Source: Rhizobium albus
GTDB taxonomy: Bacteria; Pseudomonadota; Alphaproteobacteria; Rhizobiales; Rhizobiaceae
Direction of reading: 5' to 3'
DNA length: 64,000 nucleotides
Assembly (NCBI GenBank): GCA_030160035.1
Contig: BSNO01000001.1
Location: forward strand, 1,364,001-1,428,000
Shown here: positions 7,311 to 16,165 of the stretch, in pieces
Numbering within the stretch: the stretch's first letter is position 1
Layout: each line of letters begins with the position of its first letter
The notes under the pieces: generated by a model
Database searches by the model: none
Told to the model about the DNA's origin: nothing
What the model saw: the letters and a program-made list of their open reading frames with translations, nothing else
Program-made: the position numbers and the translations under genes

Positions 7311-9110
7311 TTGCGCATCCTCGTTTTCAACGCGGGCAGTTCCAGCCTCAAGTTCGGTGTCTTTGACATGGATGGCGCCACAGTCCGCCATCGCCTCAAG
7401 GCGACGGTGGATCGGCTCGGCCGGTCCTCGGCGGAATTGAAGTTTGTCGTCGATGGCCGGGAAAGCCGAGAAGACGTTGATGCGACCGCGCTCGAAGCTG
7501 CCATCGCGGCCGTGCCAGCTATCCTTCAGCGCTTCGACCTCGGCGCGATCGACGCCATTGGCCACCGCATCGCCCATGGAGGCGAAAGGTTTGCCGCTCC
7601 GGCAATCATCGACGAATTGGTCATCGCAGCCATTGAAGCGCTCGCGCCGCTTGCACCTTTGCACAATCCCGGCGGCCTCGCTGGAATACGTCATGCCAGG
7701 GCGACATGGCCGGGCAAACCGCAGATCGCGGTCTTCGACACGTCCTTCCATCTGAAGAGCCCGCCGAGGGCGACGACCTATGCCGTGCCGGCCGCGTGGC
7801 GTGAGGCTGGGCTGCGGCGCTTCGGCTTCCATGGAACATCGCACAAATACGTCGCGTTGCGCGCCGCCGAAGCACTCGGCGAGAACCTCCGCGACCTGAG
7901 GGTGATCAGCCTTCATCTCGGCAATGGTGCGAGCGCCTGCGCCATCCAGCTCGGTGAGAGCATCGACAGCTCCATGGGCATGACGCCACTCGAGGGGCTC
8001 GTCATGGGCACGCGTTCGGGAGATGTCGACCCCGGCATATTCGGGTATCTTCAGCGTAATCTCGGGCTCGACGCAGAAGCCGTCGAAAAGGCGCTCTATG
8101 AAGAAAGCGGCTTGAAGGGCCTCACCGGGACCGCCGACATGCGGGACGTGGAGGAGATGGCCGCAGAGGGTGATGCGGCGGCGCAGCTTGCCATCGAAAT
8201 CTATACCTACCGCGCCCGCAAATATGTCGGCGCCTACGCGGCGGCTATGGGCGGGATCGATGCGCTGGTGTTCACCGGCGGCATCGGCGAGAACTCCGCC
8301 ACGATGCGCCGGCGCATCTGCGAGGGTCTCGGTTTTCTCGGGCTCATGCTGGACACCGATCGCAACGAGCATGTCGATCTCACCGATCAAGCCGCGCCGC
8401 AGATCCAGGCCCACGGCTCGCGTGTGCGGGTGCTCGTTACGGAAACGGCGGAGCAATTGATGATTGCCCGCGAAGTCAGCGCCTTGCTCAAAACGCCAGC
8501 GGACAGCGCCCTGACCGTGCCGGTCGCAATCTCCGCCCGCCATGTGCATCTCGATCAGGATGCGGTCGATGCTCTGTTCGGGAACTGTTACAGCCTGAGC
8601 CCGGCTGGTCAGCTGCGCCAACAGGGCCATTGGGTCGCCAAGGAACGCCTGGCGCTAGAAGGACCGCGCGGTCGGCTGGACAATGTCGCAATCCTCGGCC
8701 CGTTGCGTGCCAGAACCCAGATCGAGATTTCGCGGACGGATGGCTTCGCGCTCGGCATCGCCCCGCCGGTGCGCGACAGTGGCAAGCTCGATGGCACACC
8801 GGTCGTTCGGCTCATTGGTCCGGCTGGCGCCATCGACAGCGACGGGCTCATCATCGCCGCACGGCACATCCATACCAATCCGACGGACGCCGCCCGGCTT
8901 GGACTGAAGGATGGCGATGAAGTCGATGTTCGAGTCGGCCAGGGCGATCGCGCCCTGACGCTGTCTGGAACACTGGTTCGCGTTTCACCAAACGCCTTCA
9001 CCGAGATGCACATCGATACGGACGAGGCCAACGCCGCCGGCATCGAAGGGCAGGCGGATGGGGCGCTTGTTGCTGTGGCTGCCACCATCAAGCCGTCCGC
9101 TCCCGTCTGA
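7311..9110 (+). CDS. ackA-pduL: Fused acetate kinase-PduL phosphotransacylase
   Basis: A 599-residue protein made of two enzymes. Residues 1 to about 395 are an acetate/propionate kinase: NAGSSSLKFGVFD, GHRIAHGG, FHGTSHKYV, HLGNGASACAI and FTGGIGENSA are the family motifs. Residues from about 403 to 595 are a PduL-type phosphotransacylase: ISARHVHLDQDAVDALFG, AARHIHTNP, LKDGDEVDV and EMHIDTDEANAAGI carry the metal-ligand histidines of PduL. Together they would interconvert acyl-CoA, acyl phosphate and the free acid with ATP gain in one polypeptide. No encapsulation peptide or shell gene is present. The start is TTG with GGGGAG 10 bases upstream; no better start is seen. Confidence 0.9.
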   Translation: MRILVFNAGSSSLKFGVFDMDGATVRHRLKATVDRLGRSSAELKFVVDGRESREDVDATALEAAIAAVPAILQRFDLGAIDAIGHRIAHGGERFAAPAIIDELVIAAIEALAPLAPLHNPGGLAGIRHARATWPGKPQIAVFDTSFHLKSPPRATTYAVPAAWREAGLRRFGFHGTSHKYVALRAAEALGENLRDLRVISLHLGNGASACAIQLGESIDSSMGMTPLEGLVMGTRSGDVDPGIFGYLQRNLGLDAEAVEKALYEESGLKGLTGTADMRDVEEMAAEGDAAAQLAIEIYTYRARKYVGAYAAAMGGIDALVFTGGIGENSATMRRRICEGLGFLGLMLDTDRNEHVDLTDQAAPQIQAHGSRVRVLVTETAEQLMIAREVSALLKTPADSALTVPVAISARHVHLDQDAVDALFGNCYSLSPAGQLRQQGHWVAKERLALEGPRGRLDNVAILGPLRARTQIEISRTDGFALGIAPPVRDSGKLDGTPVVRLIGPAGAIDSDGLIIAARHIHTNPTDAARLGLKDGDEVDVRVGQGDRALTLSGTLVRVSPNAFTEMHIDTDEANAAGIEGQADGALVAVAATIKPSAPV

Positions 9111-9204
9111 CACCAGACTTGCCGTCGCAGTCCTAATACCCGATATGTCGGGACTAAAGCGGCCGCTACCAAGCGGCAACCATCCAAGTTCCGCCAGGCA
9201 GGCC

Positions 9205-10197
9205 ATGACCTACCCCCAGCATACTTTCGCCGTCGCACCCATGATGGATTGGACAGACAGGCATTGTCGGTTTCTCCATCGGCTGCTGACGAAGCGGAGC
9301 CTGCTCTATACCGAGATGGTCGTCGCCGATGCCGTCATCCATGGCGACCGGAACCGGCTTCTCGGCTTCGATCCAATCGAGCATCCTGTCGCGCTTCAGA
9401 TCGGCGGATCGGACCCCGAAAAGCTCGCCGAAGCAGCCCGGATCGGCGCCGAATTCGGCTATGACGAGATCAACCTAAACTGCGGCTGTCCGTCCGACAG
9501 GGTCCAGTCAGGCACTTTCGGTGCCTGCCTCATGCAGACGCCTGAACTCGTCGCCAAGGGTGTCGCGGCGATGCGGAGCGCGGTGTCGATCCCGGTGACC
9601 GTGAAATGCCGGATCGGCGTCGATGACCAGGATCCGGAAGAAGCGCTGGACGCGCTTGCATCGGCCGTTCTGGACGCTGGCGCAGATGCGCTCTGGGTGC
9701 ACGCCCGCAAGGCCTGGCTGCAGGGGCTTAGTCCCAAGGAAAATCGGGATATCCCGCCGCTCGACTACGACCGCGTCTATCGGCTCAAGCAGAAATTCCC
9801 GCGTGTTTTCATCGGGATCAATGGCGGCGTTCAGGATTTGAATCAGGCCGCCGAGCATCTGCGCCATGTCGATGGTGTCATGATGGGAAGGGCTGCCTAC
9901 CACAATGCGACTCAACTGGCTGACGTGGACCGGCTAATCTATGGCGAGGATTCTGCGCCGGTGGACTGGGCGGACGTGCGGGACGCAATGATGGAGCACG
10001 CAGCTCGCCACATGGCGGCAGGCGGGAGGCTGGTGCACGTCACGCGCCACATGATCGGTCTCTTCCAGGGTGTTCCGGGTGCTCGAAGGTTCCGGCAAAT
10101 CCTGTCGGAGCGTTCCAGCCAGCTTGGGGCAGGTCCCGAAGTCGTCGCCGAAGCGTTTGCTGCTATGGACGGGCTCGACAGCTGTCTGGCTGCGTGA
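9205..10197 (+). CDS. dusA: tRNA-dihydrouridine(20/20a) synthase DusA
   Basis: FMN enzyme reducing uridine 20/20a in the tRNA D-loop, 330 residues. The N-terminal FAVAPMMDWTDRHCRFLHR and YTEMVVADAV are typical of DusA. The catalytic cysteine lies in INLNCGCPSDRVQSG, followed by the phosphate-binding GINGGVQ and MMGRAAYHN. The start at 9205 puts the conserved core six residues from the N-terminus as in homologues; an upstream ATG at 9145 in the same frame is possible. It follows ack-pduL by 94 bases. Confidence 0.92.
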   Translation: MTYPQHTFAVAPMMDWTDRHCRFLHRLLTKRSLLYTEMVVADAVIHGDRNRLLGFDPIEHPVALQIGGSDPEKLAEAARIGAEFGYDEINLNCGCPSDRVQSGTFGACLMQTPELVAKGVAAMRSAVSIPVTVKCRIGVDDQDPEEALDALASAVLDAGADALWVHARKAWLQGLSPKENRDIPPLDYDRVYRLKQKFPRVFIGINGGVQDLNQAAEHLRHVDGVMMGRAAYHNATQLADVDRLIYGEDSAPVDWADVRDAMMEHAARHMAAGGRLVHVTRHMIGLFQGVPGARRFRQILSERSSQLGAGPEVVAEAFAAMDGLDSCLAA

Positions 10198-10284
10198 GGT
10201 CTGTTGCGCCTACAACCGGACAGCGGTAGCATTTCTCGCTGAGCGAAGATGTCTCTTCGCCTTCGCCGAGCGAGGAGGCTCTGT

Positions 10285-10785
10285 ATGTCGTTTCTTTCCG
10301 CAAAATCGGTAGGTGTTTCGCTTGTTCTTCTGTCGATCCTGTCGGGCTGCGTCGTCGTAGAGGACGGGCCACGTCCGTACCCGCCCGGTCCTCCCGGGCC
10401 GCCGCCCGGACCGCAGGTTTGTCCCCAGATCTACGCGCCCGTATGCGGCGATCGCAACGGCCGGCTCGAGACTTTGCCCAACCAGTGCGTGGCGCGTGCC
10501 CAGGGCTTCCGGATCGTGGCCGATGGCGAATGTCGCCGGCCTGGCCCGCCACCGCGCCCCGGCTTCCCCGGAGGACCCGGGCCTGGTCCAGGCTGGGGCG
10601 GTCCTGGTGGACCTGGCCCCGGCTGGGGTGGTGGTCCCGGACCCGGTCGCCCCGGCGGTCCCGGCATCTGCACCCGCGAATATGCGCCCGTCTGCGGCCG
10701 TCGCGGTCCGCAGTTCCAGACCTTCGGCAATGCCTGCGAAGCGGACAATTCCGGCTTCCGCGTCGTGGCTCAGGGTCCCTGCTGA
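10285..10785 (+). CDS. Lipoprotein with two Kazal-type inhibitor domains
   Basis: A 166-residue secreted lipoprotein. The signal sequence ends in the lipobox ILSGC (Cys at residue 22). Two short Kazal-like domains follow, with the patterns CPQIYAPVCGDRNGR..NQCVA..GEC and CTREYAPVCGRRG..NACEA..GPC. They are joined by a proline/glycine linker of GPGPGWGG repeats. The sequence predicts envelope anchoring and inhibition of serine proteases; the target is unknown. The ATG at 10285 has GAGGAGG 7 bases upstream. A terminator follows at about 10815. Confidence 0.85.
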   Translation: MSFLSAKSVGVSLVLLSILSGCVVVEDGPRPYPPGPPGPPPGPQVCPQIYAPVCGDRNGRLETLPNQCVARAQGFRIVADGECRRPGPPPRPGFPGGPGPGPGWGGPGGPGPGWGGGPGPGRPGGPGICTREYAPVCGRRGPQFQTFGNACEADNSGFRVVAQGPC

Positions 10786-10814
10786 GACTCAGAAAAACTT
10801 CGACCCAATCAAAT

Positions 10815-10843
10815 CAAGGGCGGCTTTCGAGCCGCCCTTTGTC
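10815..10843 (+). terminator. Rho-independent terminator after Kazal lipoprotein
   Basis: AAGGGCGGCTTTCGAGCCGCCCTTTGTC forms a stem of about 10 bp with a short loop and a short T-run on the plus strand, 30 bases after the stop. Confidence 0.75.
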
Positions 10844-10875
10844 GTTTGATGCTTCGCGAAGGCGTTGATGGCTCA

Positions 10876-10908
10876 AACAAAAAAGGGCGACCCGAGGGTC
10901 GCCCTTTC
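10876..10908 (-). terminator. Rho-independent terminator of the cold shock gene
   Basis: Read on the minus strand, GGGCGACCC pairs with GGGTCGCCC and is followed by a T6 run. It lies 45 bases beyond the stop of the minus-strand csp gene and is probably its terminator. Confidence 0.85.
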
Positions 10909-10952
10909 ATGTGTGCCGGACCGTTCCAAGGAACGGCCGAAAGTATCAGCGC

Positions 10953-11165
10953 CTAGAGCTGCTGCAGGTTGACAGCCTTGTCGCCCTTGCCGCGGCGATC
11001 GGCTTCCGTGTCGAAGGAGACCTTGTCGCCTTCGTTGAGGTGCGCGATGCCGGAAGCCTGGAGAGCGGAGATATGGACGAAAACGTCCTTTGCGCCACCA
11101 TCCGGCGTGATGAAGCCGTAGCCTTTGTCAGTGTTGAAGAACTTTACGGTGCCCGTCTGAGCCAT
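10953..11165 (-). CDS. cspA: Cold shock protein, CspA family
   Basis: A 70-residue single cold shock domain (OB fold) RNA chaperone. RNP-1 is KGYGFITP and RNP-2 is VFVHISAL. The upstream 271-bp gap could carry a long regulatory 5' leader as is common for this family, but no specific element was identified. A terminator lies downstream. A second csp gene is at 59992-60201. Confidence 0.95.
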   Translation of the reverse strand: MAQTGTVKFFNTDKGYGFITPDGGAKDVFVHISALQASGIAHLNEGDKVSFDTEADRRGKGDKAVNLQQL

Positions 11166-11436
11166 GGTACTGGGTCCTTTTCCCGGTTGTTTCCGACCGC
11201 CGCGCGCCTATCGCGCGGATGGCCAGGCCGCGATCTGCGGCGGTGTCGAGCAGTCACGTACGGGGAAAGAACGTCAGTCCAGTCTCCGGGTCAGCACATC
11301 CCGAACAGCTTGAGCGTATGCATGAGTTGAAAACAAACGCAAGTAAATTTGCGAAGGGCGTTTCTGCGCCCCCTGTCACTCTATCGCCTCATTAGGCCGG
11401 CAGCAGGAGCCCAGTTTTGCGTAAAGAGGGTTTTTC

Positions 11437-11952
11437 ATGGGCGATCAGCTGGCAATTGGCCGGTCTTTGGGCGTGCGTGCCATTACAGGGATCACAATCG
11501 TCGTGTCACTCAGCGGCTGCGTGGCGGGCAACGCGATCGACGAAATGGCAACGGGCTCCATTGCACCGGTATCGGCGCCAGTGGCCTACAGCGAGAAAGA
11601 GCGCGAGTGCCTGGAACGCGCGATCTTTTTCGAATCCAACCGGTCCAGTGAAGAAGGTCTCGTTGCCGTCGGCACTGTCGTCATGAACCGCGTGGAGGCA
11701 GATGAGTTCCCCGATACGATCTGCGAGGTCGTCGGTCAGAAGAACCAGTTCGCCCCCGGTGTGCTTTCTCGTGAACTGCCGCGGGAAAAGGTGCCGGATG
11801 TCGTCGCTGCCGCCGACAAGGTCCTCGACGGCCATCGTCATCCGGACTTGGACGCCGCCAAGTTTTTCCACATGGCTGGCCTGACCTTCCCTTACAAGAA
11901 CATGCATTACCGGCTCGAGGCGGGCGGGAATGCGTTCTACGAGCGGCACTGA
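11437..11952 (+). CDS. Cell wall hydrolase, SleB family, lipoprotein
   Basis: A 171-residue protein with a hydrophobic N-terminus ending in a lipobox (VSLSGC, Cys about residue 29), followed by a SleB/Hydrolase_2 domain from about residue 55. The catalytic glutamate region is CLERAIFFESNRSSEEGL, followed by VAVGTVVMNRV and FPDTICEVV..NQFAPG, the conserved fold of this lytic transglycosylase-like family. It should act on peptidoglycan from the envelope. Other in-frame ATGs upstream are weaker because they displace the signal sequence. Confidence 0.87.
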   Translation: MGDQLAIGRSLGVRAITGITIVVSLSGCVAGNAIDEMATGSIAPVSAPVAYSEKERECLERAIFFESNRSSEEGLVAVGTVVMNRVEADEFPDTICEVVGQKNQFAPGVLSRELPREKVPDVVAAADKVLDGHRHPDLDAAKFFHMAGLTFPYKNMHYRLEAGGNAFYERH

Positions 11953-11971
11953 CCGCTAGAGGTCGCACCGG

Positions 11972-12451
11972 TCAGTTGCGCGTCGACTGGCCGGAAATGT
12001 CGATGCGCATAATGCGGTCGAACTTGGCGATGAGTTGGGCCGCACCGTCGTCGGTCAGAAGCTCATTCAACTCGGCCAAACTGGCCCATTTGCGGATGCG
12101 CTGACCCTGCTCGGGCCAGCGCTCGAGCATTTCTTCCACCTGCAGCGCAAAGAGCAGCACGGTCACCGAGATGGGGCGTGGACGCTGTTTCGTCGTGCGA
12201 TAGACGCCGATCGGCTCCCCATGCAGCCTGCCGCGCACGCCCGCTTCCTCCAGCGCCTCCTGCGCAGCCGACTGAGCCGCCGTTTTGCCTTTGACGAGAC
12301 CGCCCTTGGGGAGAATCCAGCGACCGGTTCCCCGTGACGTGACCACGAGGTAATCGACGACGCCGGGTTTGCGCAGCCGATAGGGCAGAGCCCCATACTG
12401 GATGAGGCTCCCCTCGCGCATCTGGTCGAAAGTCGCGGGCGTCGAATGCAT
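11972..12451 (-). CDS. NUDIX hydrolase with altered Nudix box
   Basis: A 159-residue protein with a central NUDIX fold. The catalytic box reads GGLVKGKTAAQSAAQEALEE followed by AGV. The EExGU core is kept, but the first glutamate is Lys and the arginine of REUxEE is Gln. Length and the opening IQYGALPYR resemble diphosphoinositol/polyphosphate-type NUDIX hydrolases of rhizobia. The substrate is uncertain. It ends 20 bases from the convergent SleB gene. Confidence 0.8.
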   Translation of the reverse strand: MHSTPATFDQMREGSLIQYGALPYRLRKPGVVDYLVVTSRGTGRWILPKGGLVKGKTAAQSAAQEALEEAGVRGRLHGEPIGVYRTTKQRPRPISVTVLLFALQVEEMLERWPEQGQRIRKWASLAELNELLTDDGAAQLIAKFDRIMRIDISGQSTRN

Positions 12452-12554
12452 GGAAGTCCAAGCGAATCAGCTGGATGTCAGAACTTCATGATGCGGGCGC
12501 GTGGGCCGTCGTGTAAAGAACAAGCGCGTCTTGAGCCGTTGATCGGCCAAGCTT

Positions 12555-14096
12555 TCAAGCAAAAACCGGCTTCTTCTGCTTCGTCGTGTAGATGCTGTCG
12601 TCGTCGATGGGCGGAATGCTTTGCAAGACGCGCCGCGGCGGAAGGATCGCGATCGCTTCCGTGCCTTCGCGCAGCTTCGAGCGCAGCACGAACTGACCGC
12701 CATGCTTGGCGAGGATAGCCTGAACGATCGGCAAGCCGAGCCCGGTGCCCTGTTCAGCGCTTTTGATGGCGACGGAACCTTGCCCGAATGCCGACAGCAC
12801 GATCGGTATTTCTTCTTCGGGAATGCCTGGGCCGTCATCGACCACGGACAGATACTGGCCGCCACCGGCCGTCCAGCCAACCTTGACGGTGACGATGCCG
12901 TTTTGCGGCGTGAACTTCACAGCATTCGACAACAGGTTAAGCACCACCTGCCGCATCGCACGTTCATCAACCCAGACGAGCGGCAGGGACGGCTCGACCT
13001 GTGCGCGAATGTCGATGTGCTTGCTGCGTGCTTTCAGCTGCACCATGCCGATGCAGTCCTCTGCAATCTCGACAAGCGACAGGGCCTCCTCGGTCAGATC
13101 GTACCGGCCGGCCTCGATCCTCGACAGGTCCAGGATCTCGTTGATGAGGTTGAGCAGATGTTCGCCGGAGCGGTGGATGTCGGCGGCATAATCCTTGTAG
13201 GTCGGATTCGGCATTGGCCCCAGGACCTCCTGGCTCATCACCTCCGAGAACCCGAGGATGGCGTTGAGCGGGGTGCGGAGCTCATGGCTCATGGAGGCGA
13301 GGAATCGAGACTTCGCCAGATTTGCCTCTTCAGCGCGGCGGCGTGCTTCGTCGGATACGGCGTTCGCCACTTCCAACTCCGCGATCAACGCCACCTTTTC
13401 CGACTGGAAGGAGAGCAGCGTCAGGTTGGAAACATAAAGACGGTTCGAAATGAACACGAAGTAGCAGAAGGCGGCGCCGAGCACGGCGGCCATGCCGAGA
13501 TCGTAGGGGCTCCCGTGCAAATAGGCACTGAGGCCAAAAGCAATCACAGGTGGACCGAAAGACGCGATGATCGCCCGCTTCAGCGTGAATGTCGCCATCG
13601 CGGAGGCGGCGAGGGCAACGAGCAGGATGACGCCCTTGTAGAACGAGAAGGAAGGGCCGGAACAGGTCGCACAATCCTGATAGGCAAAGATCGCCCAGCA
13701 CAATCCGATCATCAGATGCGCCACGAGAAAGCGGATGGTCCACTTTCGCGTCGTGGCCGGGTCGAAGCTTTTCGCTGATGCCCGCCGCGCCAGGAACACC
13801 AGAATGGCGTAGGCGGCCAGTGTGAGTGCCGACCAAGGGATCAGTTCGAAGGATTCGCCGAAATAGATGCTGATGCCCGTTGCGGCCAGAACCAGCAACG
13901 GCATCGCTGCCGCGCCCTGCAGCAGCGAATTGATGTGCAGCAGCATCATCTCGCGCGCGAAATGGTGGCTCAGCGGTTGGCGAAACTGAAGTCGTTCACG
14001 GGTTGCGCGCACGGCTTGAGACACGCCGGCATTGCGCTGCGGGCGTGATCGGTCGACGATATTCTTGTCGCCGGTGCTCTCGAGTGCGATCGTCAT
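12555..14096 (-). CDS. Membrane sensor histidine kinase
   Basis: A 513-residue kinase. The first 220 residues hold about six hydrophobic helices (a membrane sensory region of unknown ligand), then a short coiled coil, then a classic HisKA domain with FLASMSHELRTPLNAILGFS (phospho-His near residue 272) and a full HATPase_c domain: N-box NLLSNAVKFTP, G1 VVDDGPGIP, F-box AFGQG, G2 GTGLGLPIV. This is a PleC/PdhS-like HisKA, not the HWE type of the other kinases here. No response regulator is adjacent, so the partner is unknown. Confidence 0.9.
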   Translation of the reverse strand: MTIALESTGDKNIVDRSRPQRNAGVSQAVRATRERLQFRQPLSHHFAREMMLLHINSLLQGAAAMPLLVLAATGISIYFGESFELIPWSALTLAAYAILVFLARRASAKSFDPATTRKWTIRFLVAHLMIGLCWAIFAYQDCATCSGPSFSFYKGVILLVALAASAMATFTLKRAIIASFGPPVIAFGLSAYLHGSPYDLGMAAVLGAAFCYFVFISNRLYVSNLTLLSFQSEKVALIAELEVANAVSDEARRRAEEANLAKSRFLASMSHELRTPLNAILGFSEVMSQEVLGPMPNPTYKDYAADIHRSGEHLLNLINEILDLSRIEAGRYDLTEEALSLVEIAEDCIGMVQLKARSKHIDIRAQVEPSLPLVWVDERAMRQVVLNLLSNAVKFTPQNGIVTVKVGWTAGGGQYLSVVDDGPGIPEEEIPIVLSAFGQGSVAIKSAEQGTGLGLPIVQAILAKHGGQFVLRSKLREGTEAIAILPPRRVLQSIPPIDDDSIYTTKQKKPVFA

Positions 14097-14275
14097 CGTC
14101 CGTCTTGGTCATGCGGTTCTTTGCAGGAAGGTTAACGAGAATTTATTAAGAAGACCCTTCGACGGAGATGCCGCGCGGACACGCCATCCGATTGCGGCTA
14201 GCGCGGCGAGCCCCTAGAACCTAGCTCGAAGCACGAGGAAAAGCTCTCGTGCGGCACTGGGAGGAAATTCGGTTC

Positions 14276-14887
14276 ATGAAGCTTTATGATGGTGGCAAGG
14301 CGCCAAACCCGAGGCGTGTCTCGATCTTCCTGGCTGAAAAAGGCGTCGAGATAGAGCGTGTTCCAGTCGATATGGGCGCGCTCGGCCACAAGAGCGATGC
14401 GTTCAGCAAACTTAATCCCTTGCAGCGTTTGCCTGTTTTGGAGCTTGATGATGGAACGGTGCTGACGGAGTCAGTCGCCATCTGTCGCTACATCGAGACA
14501 CTTCATCCTGAGCCCAACCTTTTCGGCCACCGCGGTCTGGAAGAAGCGCAGGTCGAAATGTGGAACCGGCGCGTGGAACTGCACTTTCTCAATTCCGTCG
14601 CGGCCGTCTTCAGGCACCTGCATCCCGCGATGAAGGACTGGGAAGTTCCGCAGGTGAAGGAATGGGGCGAAGCCAATCGACCGCGCGTCACCGAATTCCT
14701 GGCTTTGCTGGATGGTGAGCTCGCGCACCGCGATTTCATCGCCGGCGACCGGTTCACCATCGCCGACATTTCGGCCATGGTTTCCGTCGGCTTCATGAAA
14801 CCGGCGAAGATCGACATGCCGGAGCACCTTGCTCATCTGCGCGCCTGGCATGAGCGCGTCAGCGCGCGTCCGAGCGCGCGCGCCTGA
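14276..14887 (+). CDS. Glutathione S-transferase
   Basis: A 203-residue cytosolic GST with a thioredoxin-fold N-terminus (MKLYDGGKAPNPRRVSIFLA) and the glutathione-binding segment PVLELDDGTVLTESVAICRY, followed by the all-helical domain with FTIADISAMVSVGF (N-capping motif). A Pro-Asn takes the usual Ser/Cys-Pro position, as in rhizobial GSTs. The ATG at 14276 has GAGGAAAT upstream; an earlier in-frame ATG at 14249 has no ribosome site. Confidence 0.9.
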   Translation: MKLYDGGKAPNPRRVSIFLAEKGVEIERVPVDMGALGHKSDAFSKLNPLQRLPVLELDDGTVLTESVAICRYIETLHPEPNLFGHRGLEEAQVEMWNRRVELHFLNSVAAVFRHLHPAMKDWEVPQVKEWGEANRPRVTEFLALLDGELAHRDFIAGDRFTIADISAMVSVGFMKPAKIDMPEHLAHLRAWHERVSARPSARA

Positions 14888-14897
14888 CGGTTTCACA

Positions 14898-15563
14898 TTG
14901 GCCACATCCGACGATGACAGCCTGATTGCACTCGGCGAACGCATCGCGGCGTGCCGCATCTGCCGCGATCGTCCGGATCCACGCGCGAGACCGCTGCCCC
15001 ATGAGCCGCGCCCGGTGTGCGTGTTGTCGTCCACGGCGCGGATCGTCATCTGCGGGCAAGCGCCGGGCACCCGCGTCCATGCATCCGGTCGTCCTTTCAC
15101 GGACCCGTCCGGAGATCGCTTGCGCACATGGCTGGGGGTAGGTGAGGATGAGTTCTATGATCCGGCGCGGTTTACCATCGTGCCGATGGGGTTCTGCTTT
15201 CCTGGGCTAGATGCCAAGGGCGGCGACCGTCCGCCCCGGCGCGAGTGTCGTGCCAACTGGCATGACACGGTCTTTGCCACCATGCCCCAGATCGATCTCG
15301 TCCTGGCCGTCGGCCGGTACGCCCAGGATTACCATCTGCCGCAGTGGCGCGGCCGGTCGCTTCACGACGTCGTCCAGTCGTGGGAGGAGATCGCCGAAGA
15401 AACCGCGCGGGCAGGGCGGTGCATCATCCCGCTGCCTCATCCCTCCTGGCGCAACAATGCGTGGCTGTCGCGCAATGCCTGGTTCGACGAGAAGCTGGTT
15501 CCTCATTTGCAAAAAGAGGTCGCCGCACGTCTCAAGCACGCTGTCGATCAGCGAGAGCATTGA
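14898..15563 (+). CDS. Uracil-DNA glycosylase-family protein
   Basis: A 221-residue UDG-superfamily protein. An N-terminal CRICRDRPDPRARPL segment (two cysteines) precedes the glycosylase core with GQAPGTRVHASGRPF, the equivalent of the GQ(D)PG uracil-binding loop, and the C-terminal PLPHPSWRNN, the HPS leucine-loop motif. This fits the family of short UDG-like proteins found across proteobacteria; whether it excises uracil is untested. The start is uncertain: TTG at 14898 falls just after the GST stop with GACGG before it, while an ATG at 14829 in frame overlaps GST by 59 bases and adds residues that look non-conserved. Confidence 0.8.
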   Translation: MATSDDDSLIALGERIAACRICRDRPDPRARPLPHEPRPVCVLSSTARIVICGQAPGTRVHASGRPFTDPSGDRLRTWLGVGEDEFYDPARFTIVPMGFCFPGLDAKGGDRPPRRECRANWHDTVFATMPQIDLVLAVGRYAQDYHLPQWRGRSLHDVVQSWEEIAEETARAGRCIIPLPHPSWRNNAWLSRNAWFDEKLVPHLQKEVAARLKHAVDQREH

Positions 15564-15674
15564 GGCGGCAGAAGCGCTGTGCTAGAGCGCAGATGAGAGA
15601 AGTCTTGGAACAGCATTCCATCAGGTCGGCTGCGTCCGGGCATCCACGCAAAACCATTCTAGAGAAGTCCGTCC

Positions 15675-16163
15675 ATGGATCGTCTTGATCGCAAAATCCT
15701 CCGTCTTCTGCAGGAAGACTCGACGCTGGCTGTCGCCGACCTTGCCAAGAAGGTGGGCTTGTCGACGACCCCTTGCTGGCGGCGCATTCAGAAGCTCGAG
15801 GAAGAGGGCGTCATCCGCAAGCGGGTCGCTCTGCTCGACCCGGCGAAGGTCAATGCCCAGGTCACGGTCTTCGTGTCGATCCGGACGAGTGCGCATAGTC
15901 ATGAATGGCTGAAGCGCTTTTCGGAAGTGGTGGTGGATTTTCCGGAAGTGGTCGAGTTCTACCGGATGAGCGGTGATGTCGACTATCTGTTGCGCGTGGT
16001 GGTGCCCGACATCGCGGCCTACGACAATTTCTACAAGCGCCTGATCCAGCGCATCGAAATCCGCGACGTATCGTCGAGCTTCGCGATGCAGCAGATCAAG
16101 TACACGACGGAGCTACCGCTCGATTATCTCGTTGTGGATGGCGGGCGCTCCAGCGATTCCTGA
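15675..16163 (+). CDS. Lrp/AsnC family transcriptional regulator
   Basis: A 162-residue regulator beginning MDRLDRKILRLLQEDSTLAV, with the HTH KKVGLSTTPCWRRIQKLEE, then the RAM effector-binding domain (VEFYRMSGDVDYLLRVVVPD). It fits feast/famine regulators that sense amino acids. The recognition helix TTPCWRRIQKLE is shared with many AsnC-like activators of catabolic genes. Its target is not evident from the neighbours; the gene stands alone and is convergent with a PAS protein only 2 bases away. Confidence 0.92.
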   Translation: MDRLDRKILRLLQEDSTLAVADLAKKVGLSTTPCWRRIQKLEEEGVIRKRVALLDPAKVNAQVTVFVSIRTSAHSHEWLKRFSEVVVDFPEVVEFYRMSGDVDYLLRVVVPDIAAYDNFYKRLIQRIEIRDVSSSFAMQQIKYTTELPLDYLVVDGGRSSDS

Positions 16164-16165
16164 GG

